Shown: positions 1-8,696, counted from the first letter of the stretch. The stretch: DNA of 64,000 nt from JADGGM01 sp025449955 (GCA_036554285.1 DATBNO010000016.1:62001-126000); one strand, 5' to 3'. Translations and numbers: made by a program. Notes: a model not told the origin generated them from the sequence alone.

Positions 1-114
1 GCGTTCCTGGCGCACGGCTAGCGGCAGTCACGTGGTCAGCGGCAACGTTGCTCGCTCGGCGCGCGTAGCCGGTCCAAAGCCATTCATCGCCCACGGTTTT
101 CACATCCACTGAAC
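1..114. other. left-edge segment without an identifiable gene
   Basis: The segment is too short to assign. Frame 1 is open only to a TAG at 19-21, so the last few codons of an upstream gene could lie here, but no family can be read from six residues. The rest is the leader of the M28 peptidase gene; I see no convincing promoter. Confidence 0.4.
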
Positions 115-2247
115 GTGAAAATGATGCGTCTTCAGATCGCGATCGCGACGAGTGCGCTCGTCATGTGTGCCGGAACAGTCTCCGGCCAACAAACGGCGTT
201 GCCAGGATACGCCGCCGCCGACGCGCAACACGAGCGCGCGCTCGAAGCCAGCACGACGGCGCGCCCGGACAGCGCACAGGCCCGCGCCGATTCACGCACG
301 CTGTCGAGCGACGTGCACATCGCCGGGACGCCGGCCGATGCGCGCACGCGCGATTTCGTGGTCGATGCGATGAAGCGCTGGGGATTGGAAACCAGCGTTC
401 GCGCCTACGACGTGTGGATGCCATACACCACGCTCATCGAAGCGTGGCGGATTGCGCCGGACACGCTGCCGCTCCGGTTAGCCGAGGGTCCGGTGCTCGA
501 GGATACGACATCGTGGACGGTGAAGGAGCCGGTGATTGCCAACGGATACAGCGGCACGGGTGATGTCTCGGCCCAAGTCGTGTACGTGAACTACGGACTG
601 ATCGAGGACTACGCGGAGCTCGATTCGTTAGGCGTATCGGTGAAGGGGAAGATCGCGATCGCGCGGTACGGACGCTCGTATCGCGGGATCAAAGCGCGCG
701 AAGCCGAGAAGAACGGCGCGGTAGGGCTCATCATTTACAGCGATCCGGCGGACGATGGGTTCACCCGTGGCGACGTGTATCCGTTGGGACCCATGCGCAG
801 CGAGAACGGTGTGCAGCGCGGCAGCGTGCTCAACCCCGACGGCGATCCGACGACGCCAGGCTATGCGAGCAAACCGGGCGTGCATCGCGTGCCGCTCGAT
901 TCGATCGAGATTTCGCACATTCCGGTGATCCCGATGTCGTACGGCAACGCCTCGAAGCTGCTCGAGGGGCTGCGCGGGAAGGACATACCGCAGAGCTGGC
1001 AAGGCGGTTTGCCATTCCGCTATCACGCGGGGCCCGGGCCCGTGTCGGCGCATCTCATCGTACGCAGTGACACGGCGACGGCGGCGATCAAGACGATCTG
1101 GGACACGTTCGGCATGGTGCGCGGGAGCGAGTTTCCGGACGAGATCGTGATGGTCGGCGGACATCGCGATGCGTGGGGCCCGGGCGCCGCGGACAACGTG
1201 AGCGGCACGGTGAGCGTCATGGAGGCCGCGCGTGCGGTGGCCGAGGCGGTGCGCGCGGGCTACCGGCCCAAGCGCACGATCGTGTTCGCGACGTGGGACG
1301 CGGAGGAGTGGGGTCTGTTAGGCTCGACAGAGTACGTCGAAGACGACTCGCTGCGGTTGCTCCACGGCGCCGTCGCATACTTCAATCAAGATGTCGCGGC
1401 ACAGGGGTCGGCATTCTCCGGCGGCGGCTCGCCATCGCTGCGCTCGACGCTGCGCGACGTGGTGAATCACATTTCCGATCCGAGCGGCAGCGGCACGATC
1501 TACGACGTGTGGCGCAAGCGATCGAATGTGGCCGACACGGCGCAGCCGCGCATGGGCGATCCAGGCGGCGGGAGCGACTTCGCTGGCTTCTACAATCACT
1601 TCGGCATTCCGATCGCCGAGTGGGGCTTCGGCGGCACGGGTGGTGTGTATCACTCGCTCTACGACTCGTATCACTGGATGGCGAAGTTCGGCGATCCGAC
1701 GTTCGCGTATCATGCGGCGGCGGCGCGCGTCGGCGCCGCGATGATCGAGCGATTCGCGGACGCGGACGTTCTGCCGTACGACTACGTGGAGTACGCGCGG
1801 ACCATGCGCACGTACATTCCAAAGGTGGATGAAGCAGCGAAAGCGAAGGGTTGGAGCATCGACACGACGGGGCTGGCGGCCGCCATCGATCGCATGGAGC
1901 GCGCAGCCACGGCGTTCAACGCGGCCCGCGATTCGGTGTTGGCGCACGGCGCGCCGTCGCGCGACGTGGATGCGCGTACTAACGCAGCGCTGTTGAAGGT
2001 GGAGCGCGCGTTCACGCGGCCGGCGGGGCTCCGCACGCGCGCGTGGTTCCGCAACGTGATTTACGCTGCGGATGAGGACAACGGTTACGCCAACATGGTG
2101 TTTCCGTCGGTGAACGAAGCCATTCGTTCGGGCGACCACGATCTGGCGACGCGCGAGATCGCGGACCTGGCGACGCGCTTCGACGCGGCGACACACGCGA
2201 TCGAGGATGCGAGCGCGGCGGTGACGGGGCGGCCGGCCCAGCGTTAG
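115..2247 (+). CDS. secreted M28 family peptidase (glutamate carboxypeptidase II-like)
   Basis: Probable exported zinc aminopeptidase/carboxypeptidase of the PSMA/GCPII type, 710 aa. A short hydrophobic signal peptide ends near the AxA-like site before residue 25. A PA domain follows (about 140-310), then the M28 catalytic domain, then a helical TFR-like dimerisation region to the C terminus. Zinc ligands expected for the family are visible: H350 and D352 in GGHRDAWGPG, D360 in AADN, and the EE pair at about 397-398 in WDAEEWG. The start is GTG at 115; ATG at 121 or 124 is equally possible. It is a single gene, convergent with the next one. By family it should trim exported peptides; the substrate is unknown. 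Confidence 0.88.
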   Translation: MKMMRLQIAIATSALVMCAGTVSGQQTALPGYAAADAQHERALEASTTARPDSAQARADSRTLSSDVHIAGTPADARTRDFVVDAMKRWGLETSVRAYDVWMPYTTLIEAWRIAPDTLPLRLAEGPVLEDTTSWTVKEPVIANGYSGTGDVSAQVVYVNYGLIEDYAELDSLGVSVKGKIAIARYGRSYRGIKAREAEKNGAVGLIIYSDPADDGFTRGDVYPLGPMRSENGVQRGSVLNPDGDPTTPGYASKPGVHRVPLDSIEISHIPVIPMSYGNASKLLEGLRGKDIPQSWQGGLPFRYHAGPGPVSAHLIVRSDTATAAIKTIWDTFGMVRGSEFPDEIVMVGGHRDAWGPGAADNVSGTVSVMEAARAVAEAVRAGYRPKRTIVFATWDAEEWGLLGSTEYVEDDSLRLLHGAVAYFNQDVAAQGSAFSGGGSPSLRSTLRDVVNHISDPSGSGTIYDVWRKRSNVADTAQPRMGDPGGGSDFAGFYNHFGIPIAEWGFGGTGGVYHSLYDSYHWMAKFGDPTFAYHAAAARVGAAMIERFADADVLPYDYVEYARTMRTYIPKVDEAAKAKGWSIDTTGLAAAIDRMERAATAFNAARDSVLAHGAPSRDVDARTNAALLKVERAFTRPAGLRTRAWFRNVIYAADEDNGYANMVFPSVNEAIRSGDHDLATREIADLATRFDAATHAIEDASAAVTGRPAQR

Positions 2248-2259
2248 GCGAAACGGGAT

Positions 2260-2279
2260 GCGCCGCCCGCGGGCGGCGC
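2260..2279. terminator. hairpin between convergent genes
   Basis: A perfect 20-bp palindrome with arms GCGCCGCCCG/CGGGCGGCGC lies between the stop codons of the converging peptidase and Fe-hydrogenase-like genes. No clear T-run follows, so it may act as a bidirectional block or a Rho-assisted terminator. Confidence 0.55.
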
Positions 2280-2280
2280 G

Positions 2281-2320
2281 TCAGCAGTTCTCAGCAGTTC
2301 TCAGCAGTTCTCAGCAGTTC
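2281..2320. repeat. four perfect tandem copies of a 10-bp unit
   Basis: The unit TCAGCAGTTC is repeated four times without mismatch. The last copy supplies the stop codon and final residues (Thr-Asn-Cys) of the minus-strand gene. Every copy carries a TGA in that frame, so a change in copy number would not alter the protein. Confidence 0.95.
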
Positions 2321-3471
2321 GTGGGTGCGACGGGCGGGCGGTCGGACGGCGCCGAGCGCATCTTGGGCGGCGGCGGCGGTGCGTGCGGCGCCGGCGGGAA
2401 CGCCGGCCGCTCGGTTGCGAGCGGAATGACCGGTCCGGGCGGCGGCGCTTTGGGGCGCGGCCGCGTGGAGTATGTGGTGGGCGTGTGCACGTCGAGCGCG
2501 CGCTCGCGTCGCCTGGCGAGCGCGCGGTGTGCGGCGAAGGCGCGCGGAACGGGTACGGCCGCGCCGCGCCGGACCGCCGGCGGAGCCGGTGCGCGGACCG
2601 CGTGCGCTGCGTTAGGCGCCGGCGGTGCCGATTCGTGGGCGACGCTCGCCGCGTGCGCCTCGGCAACGGCACGCTCTGTCGAATCGCCCGGCGCGAGATC
2701 GATGCTGATGTGCGGATCGACCACGGGTCCGTGGGCGCGCGGCGGCTCGAGTGCGACCAGCGTCGCGCGCGCGCCGCGCACGGTGCCGGCGCATGCGCAA
2801 CCGGCGGCGATCGAGACGTCGATCAACGCGTGTTGTCGCGTGACCAGTCGTTGCGCCAACTCGACCAGGAAGTCCTCGCCCTCGAGCTCGACGAGCGCGC
2901 GGCGCGGATCGTCGGCTGCGAGTTGCTCGGCCGACGGCGCGCCGCCGGGTAGCGACCGGTATCGTCGCCGGTCCGGAGGCAACACGGACTCGAAGAACTC
3001 GGGAAGCTGGGCGAGCACAATGCCGCGCTCGGCCAACGCATCGAGGAACGCGCCCGGCTCGAGGCGGGCGTCGATGCTCGGATCGTCGGCGGACGGACAC
3101 GATCCGATGTACGTGATGTGCACCGTGCGTTGGGCGAACGCCGCGCGCAGATATCGCGCGGCGGCCACGGGCGGCGCCGCGAGCACGATCATTTGCGGAA
3201 CCAGCTCGCCTCCCACTCGCGTTAGGCGATCGATGACGTGCGGGCACGCGGCGAGGATGGCGGGATCTTTCTCGGTGGTCGCGAGGTGTCGCAGGCACCC
3301 GTCGGCAACGATCTCGTCGCCCCACGTGGCCGGAAACGCCATGTCGTACCCAAGTGCCTGACATGCGTGCGCCAACTGGACGGATGTCGCGGGGAGCGCC
3401 GCGAGCACCGCGTCTGCACCGAGAATCACAACTGATGTCGGACTGGCTTCTGACGTTGGGCGACGCGACAT
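2311..3471 (-). CDS. degenerate [Fe] hydrogenase large-subunit-like protein
   Basis: 386 aa, cytoplasmic, no signal peptide. Residues of roughly 10-170 follow the Fe-hydrogenase H-cluster domain: a block ending in ...ELVPQMIVLAAPPVAAARYL, then HITYIGSCPSADD (the usual YIGPCxAKK element), then the LxPGAFLDALAERGI element. Most H-cluster cysteines are missing: the SCCP element reads AACP and only the Cys of IGSC remains. Catalytic hydrogen turnover is therefore unlikely. The C-terminal 150 residues are Pro/Ala/Arg-rich low complexity. It is divergent from the Crp/Fnr gene with a 27-bp gap, so both probably share a promoter region. The function is unknown; a redox or Fe-S sensing role is only a guess. 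Confidence 0.6.
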   Translation of the reverse strand: MSRRPTSEASPTSVVILGADAVLAALPATSVQLAHACQALGYDMAFPATWGDEIVADGCLRHLATTEKDPAILAACPHVIDRLTRVGGELVPQMIVLAAPPVAAARYLRAAFAQRTVHITYIGSCPSADDPSIDARLEPGAFLDALAERGIVLAQLPEFFESVLPPDRRRYRSLPGGAPSAEQLAADDPRRALVELEGEDFLVELAQRLVTRQHALIDVSIAAGCACAGTVRGARATLVALEPPRAHGPVVDPHISIDLAPGDSTERAVAEAHAASVAHESAPPAPNAAHAVRAPAPPAVRRGAAVPVPRAFAAHRALARRRERALDVHTPTTYSTRPRPKAPPPGPVIPLATERPAFPPAPHAPPPPPKMRSAPSDRPPVAPTNC

Positions 3472-3498
3472 TAGCGAGACATTCGACGGGAATTAGGT

Positions 3499-4386
3499 AT
3501 GTCTAATATTCGCGCGTTCAGTTCGCTAGAACCGGTCGCGGCCCATTCATTGCTGACCTGTGACGCGAAAGTGCGCTCTGCCGACGTAGCGGTACCATTG
3601 TCGGGTGTGGAGCGCGACCTCAGAGTCCAGGTTGTCTGCGATGCAGCGGCTGCGCACATGAAAGAAATCACACGATTGTCACGCGAGCAACGGGAGTCGA
3701 TTGCGAAGTATGGGGCCCGCACGTTTTGGCCCGCTGGATTCGCAATCTACGAACAAGGCGCGGTTGCGGACGGCGTATTCATCGTCGTTCGCGGGCAGGT
3801 CGCGCTTCGGAATCCTGTTGCGTCCGGTCGGAGCTTTGTCCCATGGGTCGCCACACCGGGCGAAACGTTCGGGGGCGAGGGATTGGAAACCGAGGCGCGC
3901 TATGCCAGCCAGGCGCGCGCCGAGGATGAGACAGAGACGTTGCACCTGAGCACGGCGCGATTCAGCGCGCTGATGCGGGAGCAGCCCACGCACGCCCTGG
4001 CGTTAGTCCGCCAGCTCATGGCGGAGCGGACCGAGATCCTCGACAAATTCGGACAGTACGCGACGCTGACGGTGGAGCAGCGGCTGGTGGCGGCGCTGGT
4101 GCGGATGGCACAGAGCCGCGAGGTGCCGGGCGATGTCGCGCCGCAGGAGAGCGTGGTGGTGTCGCGTCGCCTGTTAGGCGAATTGGTGGGCGCGACGCGC
4201 GAGTCCATTTCGCTGGTGTTAGGCAGGCTGTCCGCGGAGGGCCTCATCCAGCGTGCCGGCAACGGCCTGGTGATCGCGGACCTGGACGGGCTCGTTGGGC
4301 GCATGGCGCGGCAGGGCGCCGCTGCGCATCCGTCGATCACTCTTTACGACGAACGCGCGGCAAGCGGGGCGGACGCCCGGGAGTGA
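3499..4386 (+). CDS. Crp/Fnr family transcriptional regulator
   Basis: 295 aa. A cyclic-nucleotide-binding-type beta barrel covers about residues 65-175 (AGFAIYEQGAVADGVFIVVRGQVAL). A long dimer helix follows, then a winged HTH near 215-265 with VSRRLLGELVGATRESISLVLGRLSAEGLI. The N terminus is about 55 residues longer than usual, and ATG at 3658 would give a more typical length. I keep ATG 3499, which has only a weak ribosome site. There is no Fnr-type cysteine cluster, so the effector is unclear. The gene overlaps the downstream hydrolase gene by GTGA, so both are probably co-translated. It is divergent from the Fe-hydrogenase-like gene, which it may control (inference). Confidence 0.85.
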   Translation: MSNIRAFSSLEPVAAHSLLTCDAKVRSADVAVPLSGVERDLRVQVVCDAAAAHMKEITRLSREQRESIAKYGARTFWPAGFAIYEQGAVADGVFIVVRGQVALRNPVASGRSFVPWVATPGETFGGEGLETEARYASQARAEDETETLHLSTARFSALMREQPTHALALVRQLMAERTEILDKFGQYATLTVEQRLVAALVRMAQSREVPGDVAPQESVVVSRRLLGELVGATRESISLVLGRLSAEGLIQRAGNGLVIADLDGLVGRMARQGAAAHPSITLYDERAASGADARE

Positions 4387-5291
4387 TCCCGTACGTCTTG
4401 CTGGCGATCGTGGTCCTTGCCGCCGTAACGCGTGCCGCGTCCCGGCGGCGTGTCGAGCGCACGGTTGCGTCGCGTCTTCCGGTGGGCGCCGACGGGATCG
4501 TACCGGGCGCCGGACCAATCGAGCTGCTCGTGTCCGGCTCGCGCGAGGCGGTCCTCCTCATCCATGGGTTCGGCGATTCTCCCGACACGCTGCGCTTTCT
4601 CGCAGCCGACCTGCACGCGCGCGGATTCTCGGTTTACGCGCCGCTGTTGCCTGGTCACGGGCGCACGCTGGAGGCGTTCCGCTCGTCGGCGCACGGCGCG
4701 TGGTTGAACGCGGCGCGTGACGCGTACGCGAACGTGTCGGCGCGATACGAGCGCGTGGGCGTGGTGGGGTTGTCCATGGGCGGTGCGCTGGCCGTGCTCG
4801 TCGCGGCGGACCAGACGCAGGTGGCGGCGCTGGCGCTCTTGGCGCCGTACATCGAGACGCCGCGCAGCCTGCGATGGTTCGCGCGCGCGGCGCCGGCGGC
4901 GGGTATCGTGATGCCGTATTTCGGGCGCGGTGTGGGCAATCCGCGATCGATTCTCGATCCGGAGGAACGCGCGCGATCGCTCGGTTACGGCGCCTCGACG
5001 CCGCGCCTCCTCGCCGAGCTCGACGCGCTGGCGGCGGCGGCCCGCGCGGCGCTCGGCCGCGTGCACGCGCCGACGTTGTACGTCCAGTCTCGCGAAGACA
5101 ATCGCCTAACGGTGAAAGCCGCCGAGGACACGTTCGCGGCGATCGGCGCGCCGGTCAAACGGCTGGAATGGGTGAGCGGCAGCGGCCACGTGATCACGGT
5201 CGACTACGCACGCGAGCGCGTGGGCGAGCTCGTCGCGTCGTGGATGACGGACCACCTGCGCGCGCCGAGCGGCGCACCGATCCAGTCCTAA
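4383..5291 (+). CDS. alpha/beta hydrolase (S33/carboxylesterase-like), membrane-anchored
   Basis: 302 aa. One N-terminal hydrophobic segment (residues 3-18) suggests anchoring in the inner membrane. The alpha/beta-hydrolase core has the HGFG oxyanion-type motif at 61-64 and the nucleophile elbow GLSMGG with Ser131. The acid is D239 in SREDN and His269 is in SGSGHVIT, so the full triad is present. It resembles monoacylglycerol lipase/Est30-type esterases; the substrate is unknown. The GTG start at 4383 overlaps the Crp/Fnr stop codon, indicating translational coupling. Confidence 0.82.
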   Translation: MIPYVLLAIVVLAAVTRAASRRRVERTVASRLPVGADGIVPGAGPIELLVSGSREAVLLIHGFGDSPDTLRFLAADLHARGFSVYAPLLPGHGRTLEAFRSSAHGAWLNAARDAYANVSARYERVGVVGLSMGGALAVLVAADQTQVAALALLAPYIETPRSLRWFARAAPAAGIVMPYFGRGVGNPRSILDPEERARSLGYGASTPRLLAELDALAAAARAALGRVHAPTLYVQSREDNRLTVKAAEDTFAAIGAPVKRLEWVSGSGHVITVDYARERVGELVASWMTDHLRAPSGAPIQS

Positions 5292-5307
5292 CGGAGTCCA
5301 TCCGGCG

Positions 5308-5562
5308 TCATGCGCCGGCGTGCAATCGGTCGGCGGTCTCCCAGGCACGGCACAGGTCGTCGTCGGTCGCGAGCGTCTTGGCGTCTTCGGGGACCACCGC
5401 GCGTCGCAGATGGCCGCGATCGTCGCGGAAGAACACGAAGAGGCGCCGCTCACGTTCGGTGCCCCGTCGCGTGAGCTGCGCGCGTTCATGCTGGAACTCG
5501 ACCGTCCACCATTCGCCGTCCGACATGCGGATGCGCCGCGGAGACGGCGGGTGCTGCGTCAT
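5308..5562 (-). CDS. small conserved-looking hypothetical protein
   Basis: About 84 aa from ATG 5562; a start at 5577 or 5526 is also possible and no ribosome site decides it. The body has alternating charged and aromatic residues (MSDGEWWTVEFQHE, LFVFFRDD, RRAVVPEDA, DDDLCRAWETADRL) that read like a real small fold. There is no signal peptide or known motif. It converges on the hydrolase gene, with its stop 16 bases away. I do not recognise the family. Confidence 0.55.
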   Translation of the reverse strand: MTQHPPSPRRIRMSDGEWWTVEFQHERAQLTRRGTERERRLFVFFRDDRGHLRRAVVPEDAKTLATDDDLCRAWETADRLHAGA

Positions 5563-5601
5563 ACACGCAGCATGCATCGAAGATGGGGCCGCATCAACGG
5601 G

Positions 5602-5630
5602 CTGACGGCACGCACGCGCGGCCGTATATT
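5602..5630 (+). promoter_or_regulatory. candidate sigma-70-type promoter for the lipoprotein gene
   Basis: CTGACG at 5602-5607 and TATATT at 5625-5630 are separated by 17 bp. They lie about 35 bases upstream of the GTG start at 5666. This fits the expected -35/-10 layout but is by eye only. Confidence 0.4.
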
Positions 5631-5665
5631 GGCAGACGAACGTTCACTTCAGACAGCGAGGAGCA

Positions 5666-6391
5666 GTGCGTACCATCACTTGGACTCTGACCGCGCTCGC
5701 GTTCTTGGCAACGGCGTGCGCGAAGACCAGCGATGCCAGCAAGACCGGCGGCGATTCAGCCAGCGCACCGTCGGCGGCGGCGCCAGACACGTCGAAGGGA
5801 ATGGCGGGTATGACGGATTCGGACAAGGCCGCGCCCGGAACGGGCATACCGGCGGGGTTCCAGGCGATGACGGACCATGCCGATGCGAGCATAGCGAGCG
5901 CGAAGTACACCGCGAATGGCGGAAAATGGGACGTGGAGACCGGACCGGCGCACATCCTCTATGCGGCGAAGGACTCGGGCTCGGGCGTGTATCAGGTAAC
6001 GGCGGAAATCGATCAACTCGAGAAGCCCAAGCATCCTGAAGCGTACGGCATCTTCTTTGGCGGGCAGCACCTGGATGACCGCGCGCAGCAGACGTACGGT
6101 TACTTCCTCGTGCGCGGCACGGGCGAGTTCCTCATCAAGCGTCGCGACGGCGCGAAGACGACCTCGGTGGTGGATTGGACCGCGAACCCGAACGTGCCGA
6201 AGGAAGACGCGTCCGGCAAAGCGACGTACACGCTCAAGGTGCATTTCGCGAAGGACACGGCGCACTTTCTCGTGAACGACAAGCTTGTGGACGCGGTGCC
6301 GCGGAGCAAACTGCCGACGGAGGGGGTGGCCGGACTCCGCATCAACCACAATCTGCACGTGCTCGTCGCGCCGGTCGCGATCGAGAAGTAG
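5666..6391 (+). CDS. lipoprotein with LamG/DUF1080-like domain
   Basis: 241 aa. The signal peptide ends at lipobox LATAC (Cys18), so it is a lipoprotein. A Ser/Ala/Asp-rich linker of about 45 residues follows. The beta-rich domain (about 75-240) includes VYQVTAEIDQLEKPKHPEAYGIFFGG and FLVNDKLVDAVP, typical of concanavalin-like domains of the 3-keto-disaccharide hydrolase (DUF1080) group. The GTG start at 5666 is preceded by GCGAGGAG. No catalytic residues can be assigned, and a carbohydrate- or surface-binding role is an inference. It ends just before a strong hairpin shared with the converging MBL-fold gene. Confidence 0.75.
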   Translation: MRTITWTLTALAFLATACAKTSDASKTGGDSASAPSAAAPDTSKGMAGMTDSDKAAPGTGIPAGFQAMTDHADASIASAKYTANGGKWDVETGPAHILYAAKDSGSGVYQVTAEIDQLEKPKHPEAYGIFFGGQHLDDRAQQTYGYFLVRGTGEFLIKRRDGAKTTSVVDWTANPNVPKEDASGKATYTLKVHFAKDTAHFLVNDKLVDAVPRSKLPTEGVAGLRINHNLHVLVAPVAIEK

Positions 6392-6396
6392 CCCGC

Positions 6397-7440
6397 TCAG
6401 CTGTCGTTAGGCGAAACGCGCCGCGTTTCGCCTAACGACAGGATCCAGAGACGGTCGGGATCCATCCCCATGTCGCCCCAGGCCGCTCGCGCGCGCCGGG
6501 GCGGCTCGTCCATCGGCTCGTCGGCGAGCGAGAACGCGCCCCAATGGACGGCGAGCGCGACGGGCGGCGCATGGCCGGGATGCGCGCCGGCCAAGTCGGC
6601 GCAGATTTGCACGGCTTCCTCCGGATTCACGTGCACCGGCCGCATGAACCAGCGCGGCTCGTAGGCGCCGATGGGAAGGATGCACAGATCGAACGGGCCG
6701 TAGCGCCGCACGATCTCGGCGAACTCGGGATGGTAGGCTGTGTCGCCCGCGAAGAAGATGGCGTGTGGTCCGGAACGGAGCGCCCAACCGCACCAGAGCG
6801 TTCGCATGCGATCGAACGGCGTGCGCCCGCTCGCGTGCTGTGCCGGCGTGCAGGCCACGCGGAGCCCATCGAAATCGACGGCATTCCACCAGTCCAACTC
6901 GATCACCGTGCGCGCGCCCCACTGCCTAACGTATCGCGCCACGCCGAGTGGCGCAAACCAGCGCGCCGACGGATGCCGCTGGACGAGGGAGCGAACGGTG
7001 CGGGCGTCGAGATGATCGTAGTGGTTGTGCGAGAGGAGCACGGCGTCGAGGGGCGGCAGCGCGTCGAGCGCGACGCCGGGCTTCGTTAGGCGTCTGGGCC
7101 CGGCCCATTGCATGGGCGAGGCGCGGTCGCTCCAGATCGGGTCGGTGAGCACGTTGAGCGCTCCCACCTGGAGCAACACGGTCGAGTGGCCGACCCACGT
7201 GGCCGACAGCGTCCCGGATGCCGCGCGCGGATAAGCGATCGCCGACGGCACCGGCGCCGGGAGCACGGGCCGCGGCCGCGGTACCGTGGTGTGCGTGCGG
7301 CGCCACGCGATCACATCGCGGAAGGTCGGCGGCGTTGCGTTAGGCCACGGATTCCGGTAGCGGCCGTTGGCGCGATGGCTCGACGTCTCGGACGCGACTC
7401 CGTCCGGAGCGCCCGGGTCGGGCGACGACGGTCTATCCAC
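6397..7440 (-). CDS. MBL-fold metallohydrolase (NAPE-PLD/UlaG-like)
   Basis: 347 aa, soluble. The metallo-beta-lactamase signature is HNHYDHLD with H138, H140, D142 and H143. It is followed by TPAQHASGR, the FFAGDTAYH element, and a late VALAVHWGAF histidine. This pattern matches NAPE-PLD-like and RomA/UlaG-like phosphodiesterases rather than beta-lactamases. The first 70 residues are a Pro-rich extension. The GTG start at 7440 overlaps the end of the aldo/keto reductase gene by 8 bases, so the two form an operon. The C-terminal residues are encoded within the terminator hairpin. The substrate is unknown. Confidence 0.83.
   Translation of the reverse strand: MDRPSSPDPGAPDGVASETSSHRANGRYRNPWPNATPPTFRDVIAWRRTHTTVPRPRPVLPAPVPSAIAYPRAASGTLSATWVGHSTVLLQVGALNVLTDPIWSDRASPMQWAGPRRLTKPGVALDALPPLDAVLLSHNHYDHLDARTVRSLVQRHPSARWFAPLGVARYVRQWGARTVIELDWWNAVDFDGLRVACTPAQHASGRTPFDRMRTLWCGWALRSGPHAIFFAGDTAYHPEFAEIVRRYGPFDLCILPIGAYEPRWFMRPVHVNPEEAVQICADLAGAHPGHAPPVALAVHWGAFSLADEPMDEPPRRARAAWGDMGMDPDRLWILSLGETRRVSPNDS
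6401..6441. terminator. bidirectional terminator made of inverted GTTAGGC motifs
   Basis: Two perfectly complementary 20-bp arms (6401-6420 and 6422-6441) are separated by a single C. Each arm contains one copy of the genome-wide heptamer: GTTAGGC at 6406-6412 and GCCTAAC at 6430-6436. It lies between convergent genes, and it also encodes the last residues of the minus-strand MBL-fold protein. A motif pair recycled as a terminator is what uptake sequences do in Neisseria and Haemophilus. Confidence 0.85.
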
Positions 7441-8563
7441 GCCGCGCGGCGGCGAGGTTCTCGTGCAGGTGGCGAACGGATTTCATTCCGACGAGCGCCG
7501 CGGTGACCATGGGCAGCGAGCGGACGAACGCGATCGCCCGTTGGGCATCGGTCGAGAATCCGGGCAGGGCATCGTGTACCGTGGAGGGAAGATCACGGGC
7601 CAGCTTTCCTTGAAGGAGGCTGGCGCTGGCCACGACCGCGACGCCCAGCTCCGCGGCCGCCTCCAGAAGCGGAACGGTGTGCGTGCCTAACTGCTGGGTC
7701 GGCAACCGCACGGCCTCCGTGCACGCGAGGTTGAGCGGCAACTGCACCGCGGTGAAATGGTGCCTGTCCCCGCACACATCGCGCGCGAGCGACACCAGCT
7801 CGGCGAGGCTGACGTGGCCGCGCGTATCCGGCGTCACGCGCAGCCCGTTCCAGGTGGCGCAGCCGTAGGCCGCGATCGTACCGCTGTCGCACTGTCGTTC
7901 CAGCATCTCGAACGCCGATCGAAGTCGCGCCGAGAGCTCGGCCGGCGTCACGGCGTCGAGTTGCTGCTCGGGATTGTGCACGTAGTACACGTCGATGGTC
8001 TCGACGCCGAGGTTCGCCCGGCTGCGCGCGATCTGCGCCTCGAGGAACGCCGGGGCGATGCAGTGACCCCCGGCCACAATGTCTTCAGGCCGCGCGAGAC
8101 CGGTCGCGATGTACTCGCGCTCGACATACGCCTGGTATTCCTCGCGCGTGGCCGGCGGCGTGTCGTCGAGTGGGATGTAACCACCCTTCGTGCACAAGAC
8201 GACCTCATCCCTTGCAACCGTGTTTTCCCGAACAGCACGCGAAAGTGCGCGTCCAACCGCACGCTCGGACCGTTGGCAGCGATAGTTGATGGCCGTGTCG
8301 ATGAGCGATATCCCCGATGCGAGCGCAGAATACGCTGCCTCGGCGTAGTCGCGATCGTCCTCGGCGTTACATTCGCCCAGGTACGTGCCCTGTCCGATGG
8401 ACGAGACGAGAAGCTGGATGTTGCTGAACGATCGGAAGTAGTCGTCGGTAAAGCGCGCGGCGTGTCGCTCGGCGAAGCGCTTTGTTCCGTCGGCGGTCGC
8501 GCGTTCGGCTGAACTGGAGCCGCTCGCATGCGACGGCGCCGTGCGGCGCTGGTTCTTTGTCAC
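7433..8563 (-). CDS. aldo/keto reductase family protein
   Basis: 376 aa, predicted NADPH-dependent oxidoreductase of the AKR TIM-barrel fold. Visible elements are GISLIDTAINYRCQRSERAVGRAL (catalytic Asp and Tyr), the lysine of VVLCTKGGY, and IDVYYVHNPEQQ in place of the usual DLYxLHxPD. A C-terminal VGMKSVRHLHENL matches the cofactor-binding end. The N-terminal 45 residues are a Ser/Ala/Arg-rich extension outside the fold. The start is GTG at 8563. It is the first gene of a two-gene operon with the MBL-fold gene and is divergent from the desaturase gene. The substrate cannot be deduced. Confidence 0.85.
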   Translation of the reverse strand: MTKNQRRTAPSHASGSSSAERATADGTKRFAERHAARFTDDYFRSFSNIQLLVSSIGQGTYLGECNAEDDRDYAEAAYSALASGISLIDTAINYRCQRSERAVGRALSRAVRENTVARDEVVLCTKGGYIPLDDTPPATREEYQAYVEREYIATGLARPEDIVAGGHCIAPAFLEAQIARSRANLGVETIDVYYVHNPEQQLDAVTPAELSARLRSAFEMLERQCDSGTIAAYGCATWNGLRVTPDTRGHVSLAELVSLARDVCGDRHHFTAVQLPLNLACTEAVRLPTQQLGTHTVPLLEAAAELGVAVVASASLLQGKLARDLPSTVHDALPGFSTDAQRAIAFVRSLPMVTAALVGMKSVRHLHENLAAARRG

Positions 8564-8667
8564 GTTCGACGCTACGATGGAACGAGCGCGACGGCAAGCC
8601 GGGCGTCGTTACCGGTGGCGTGCTCACGAGTCGACTGAAGACGGGTAGGAGGCACCTGTTTCGAATG

Positions 8668-8696
8668 TTGGCAGCGGGCGCCCCGATGCTTAGATT
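8668..8696 (+). promoter_or_regulatory. candidate promoter for the desaturase gene
   Basis: TTGGCA (8668-8673), a 17-bp spacer and TAGATT (8691-8696) lie about 110 bases upstream of the ATG at 8805, in the 241-bp divergent region shared with the aldo/keto reductase gene. Recognised by eye only. Confidence 0.4.
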
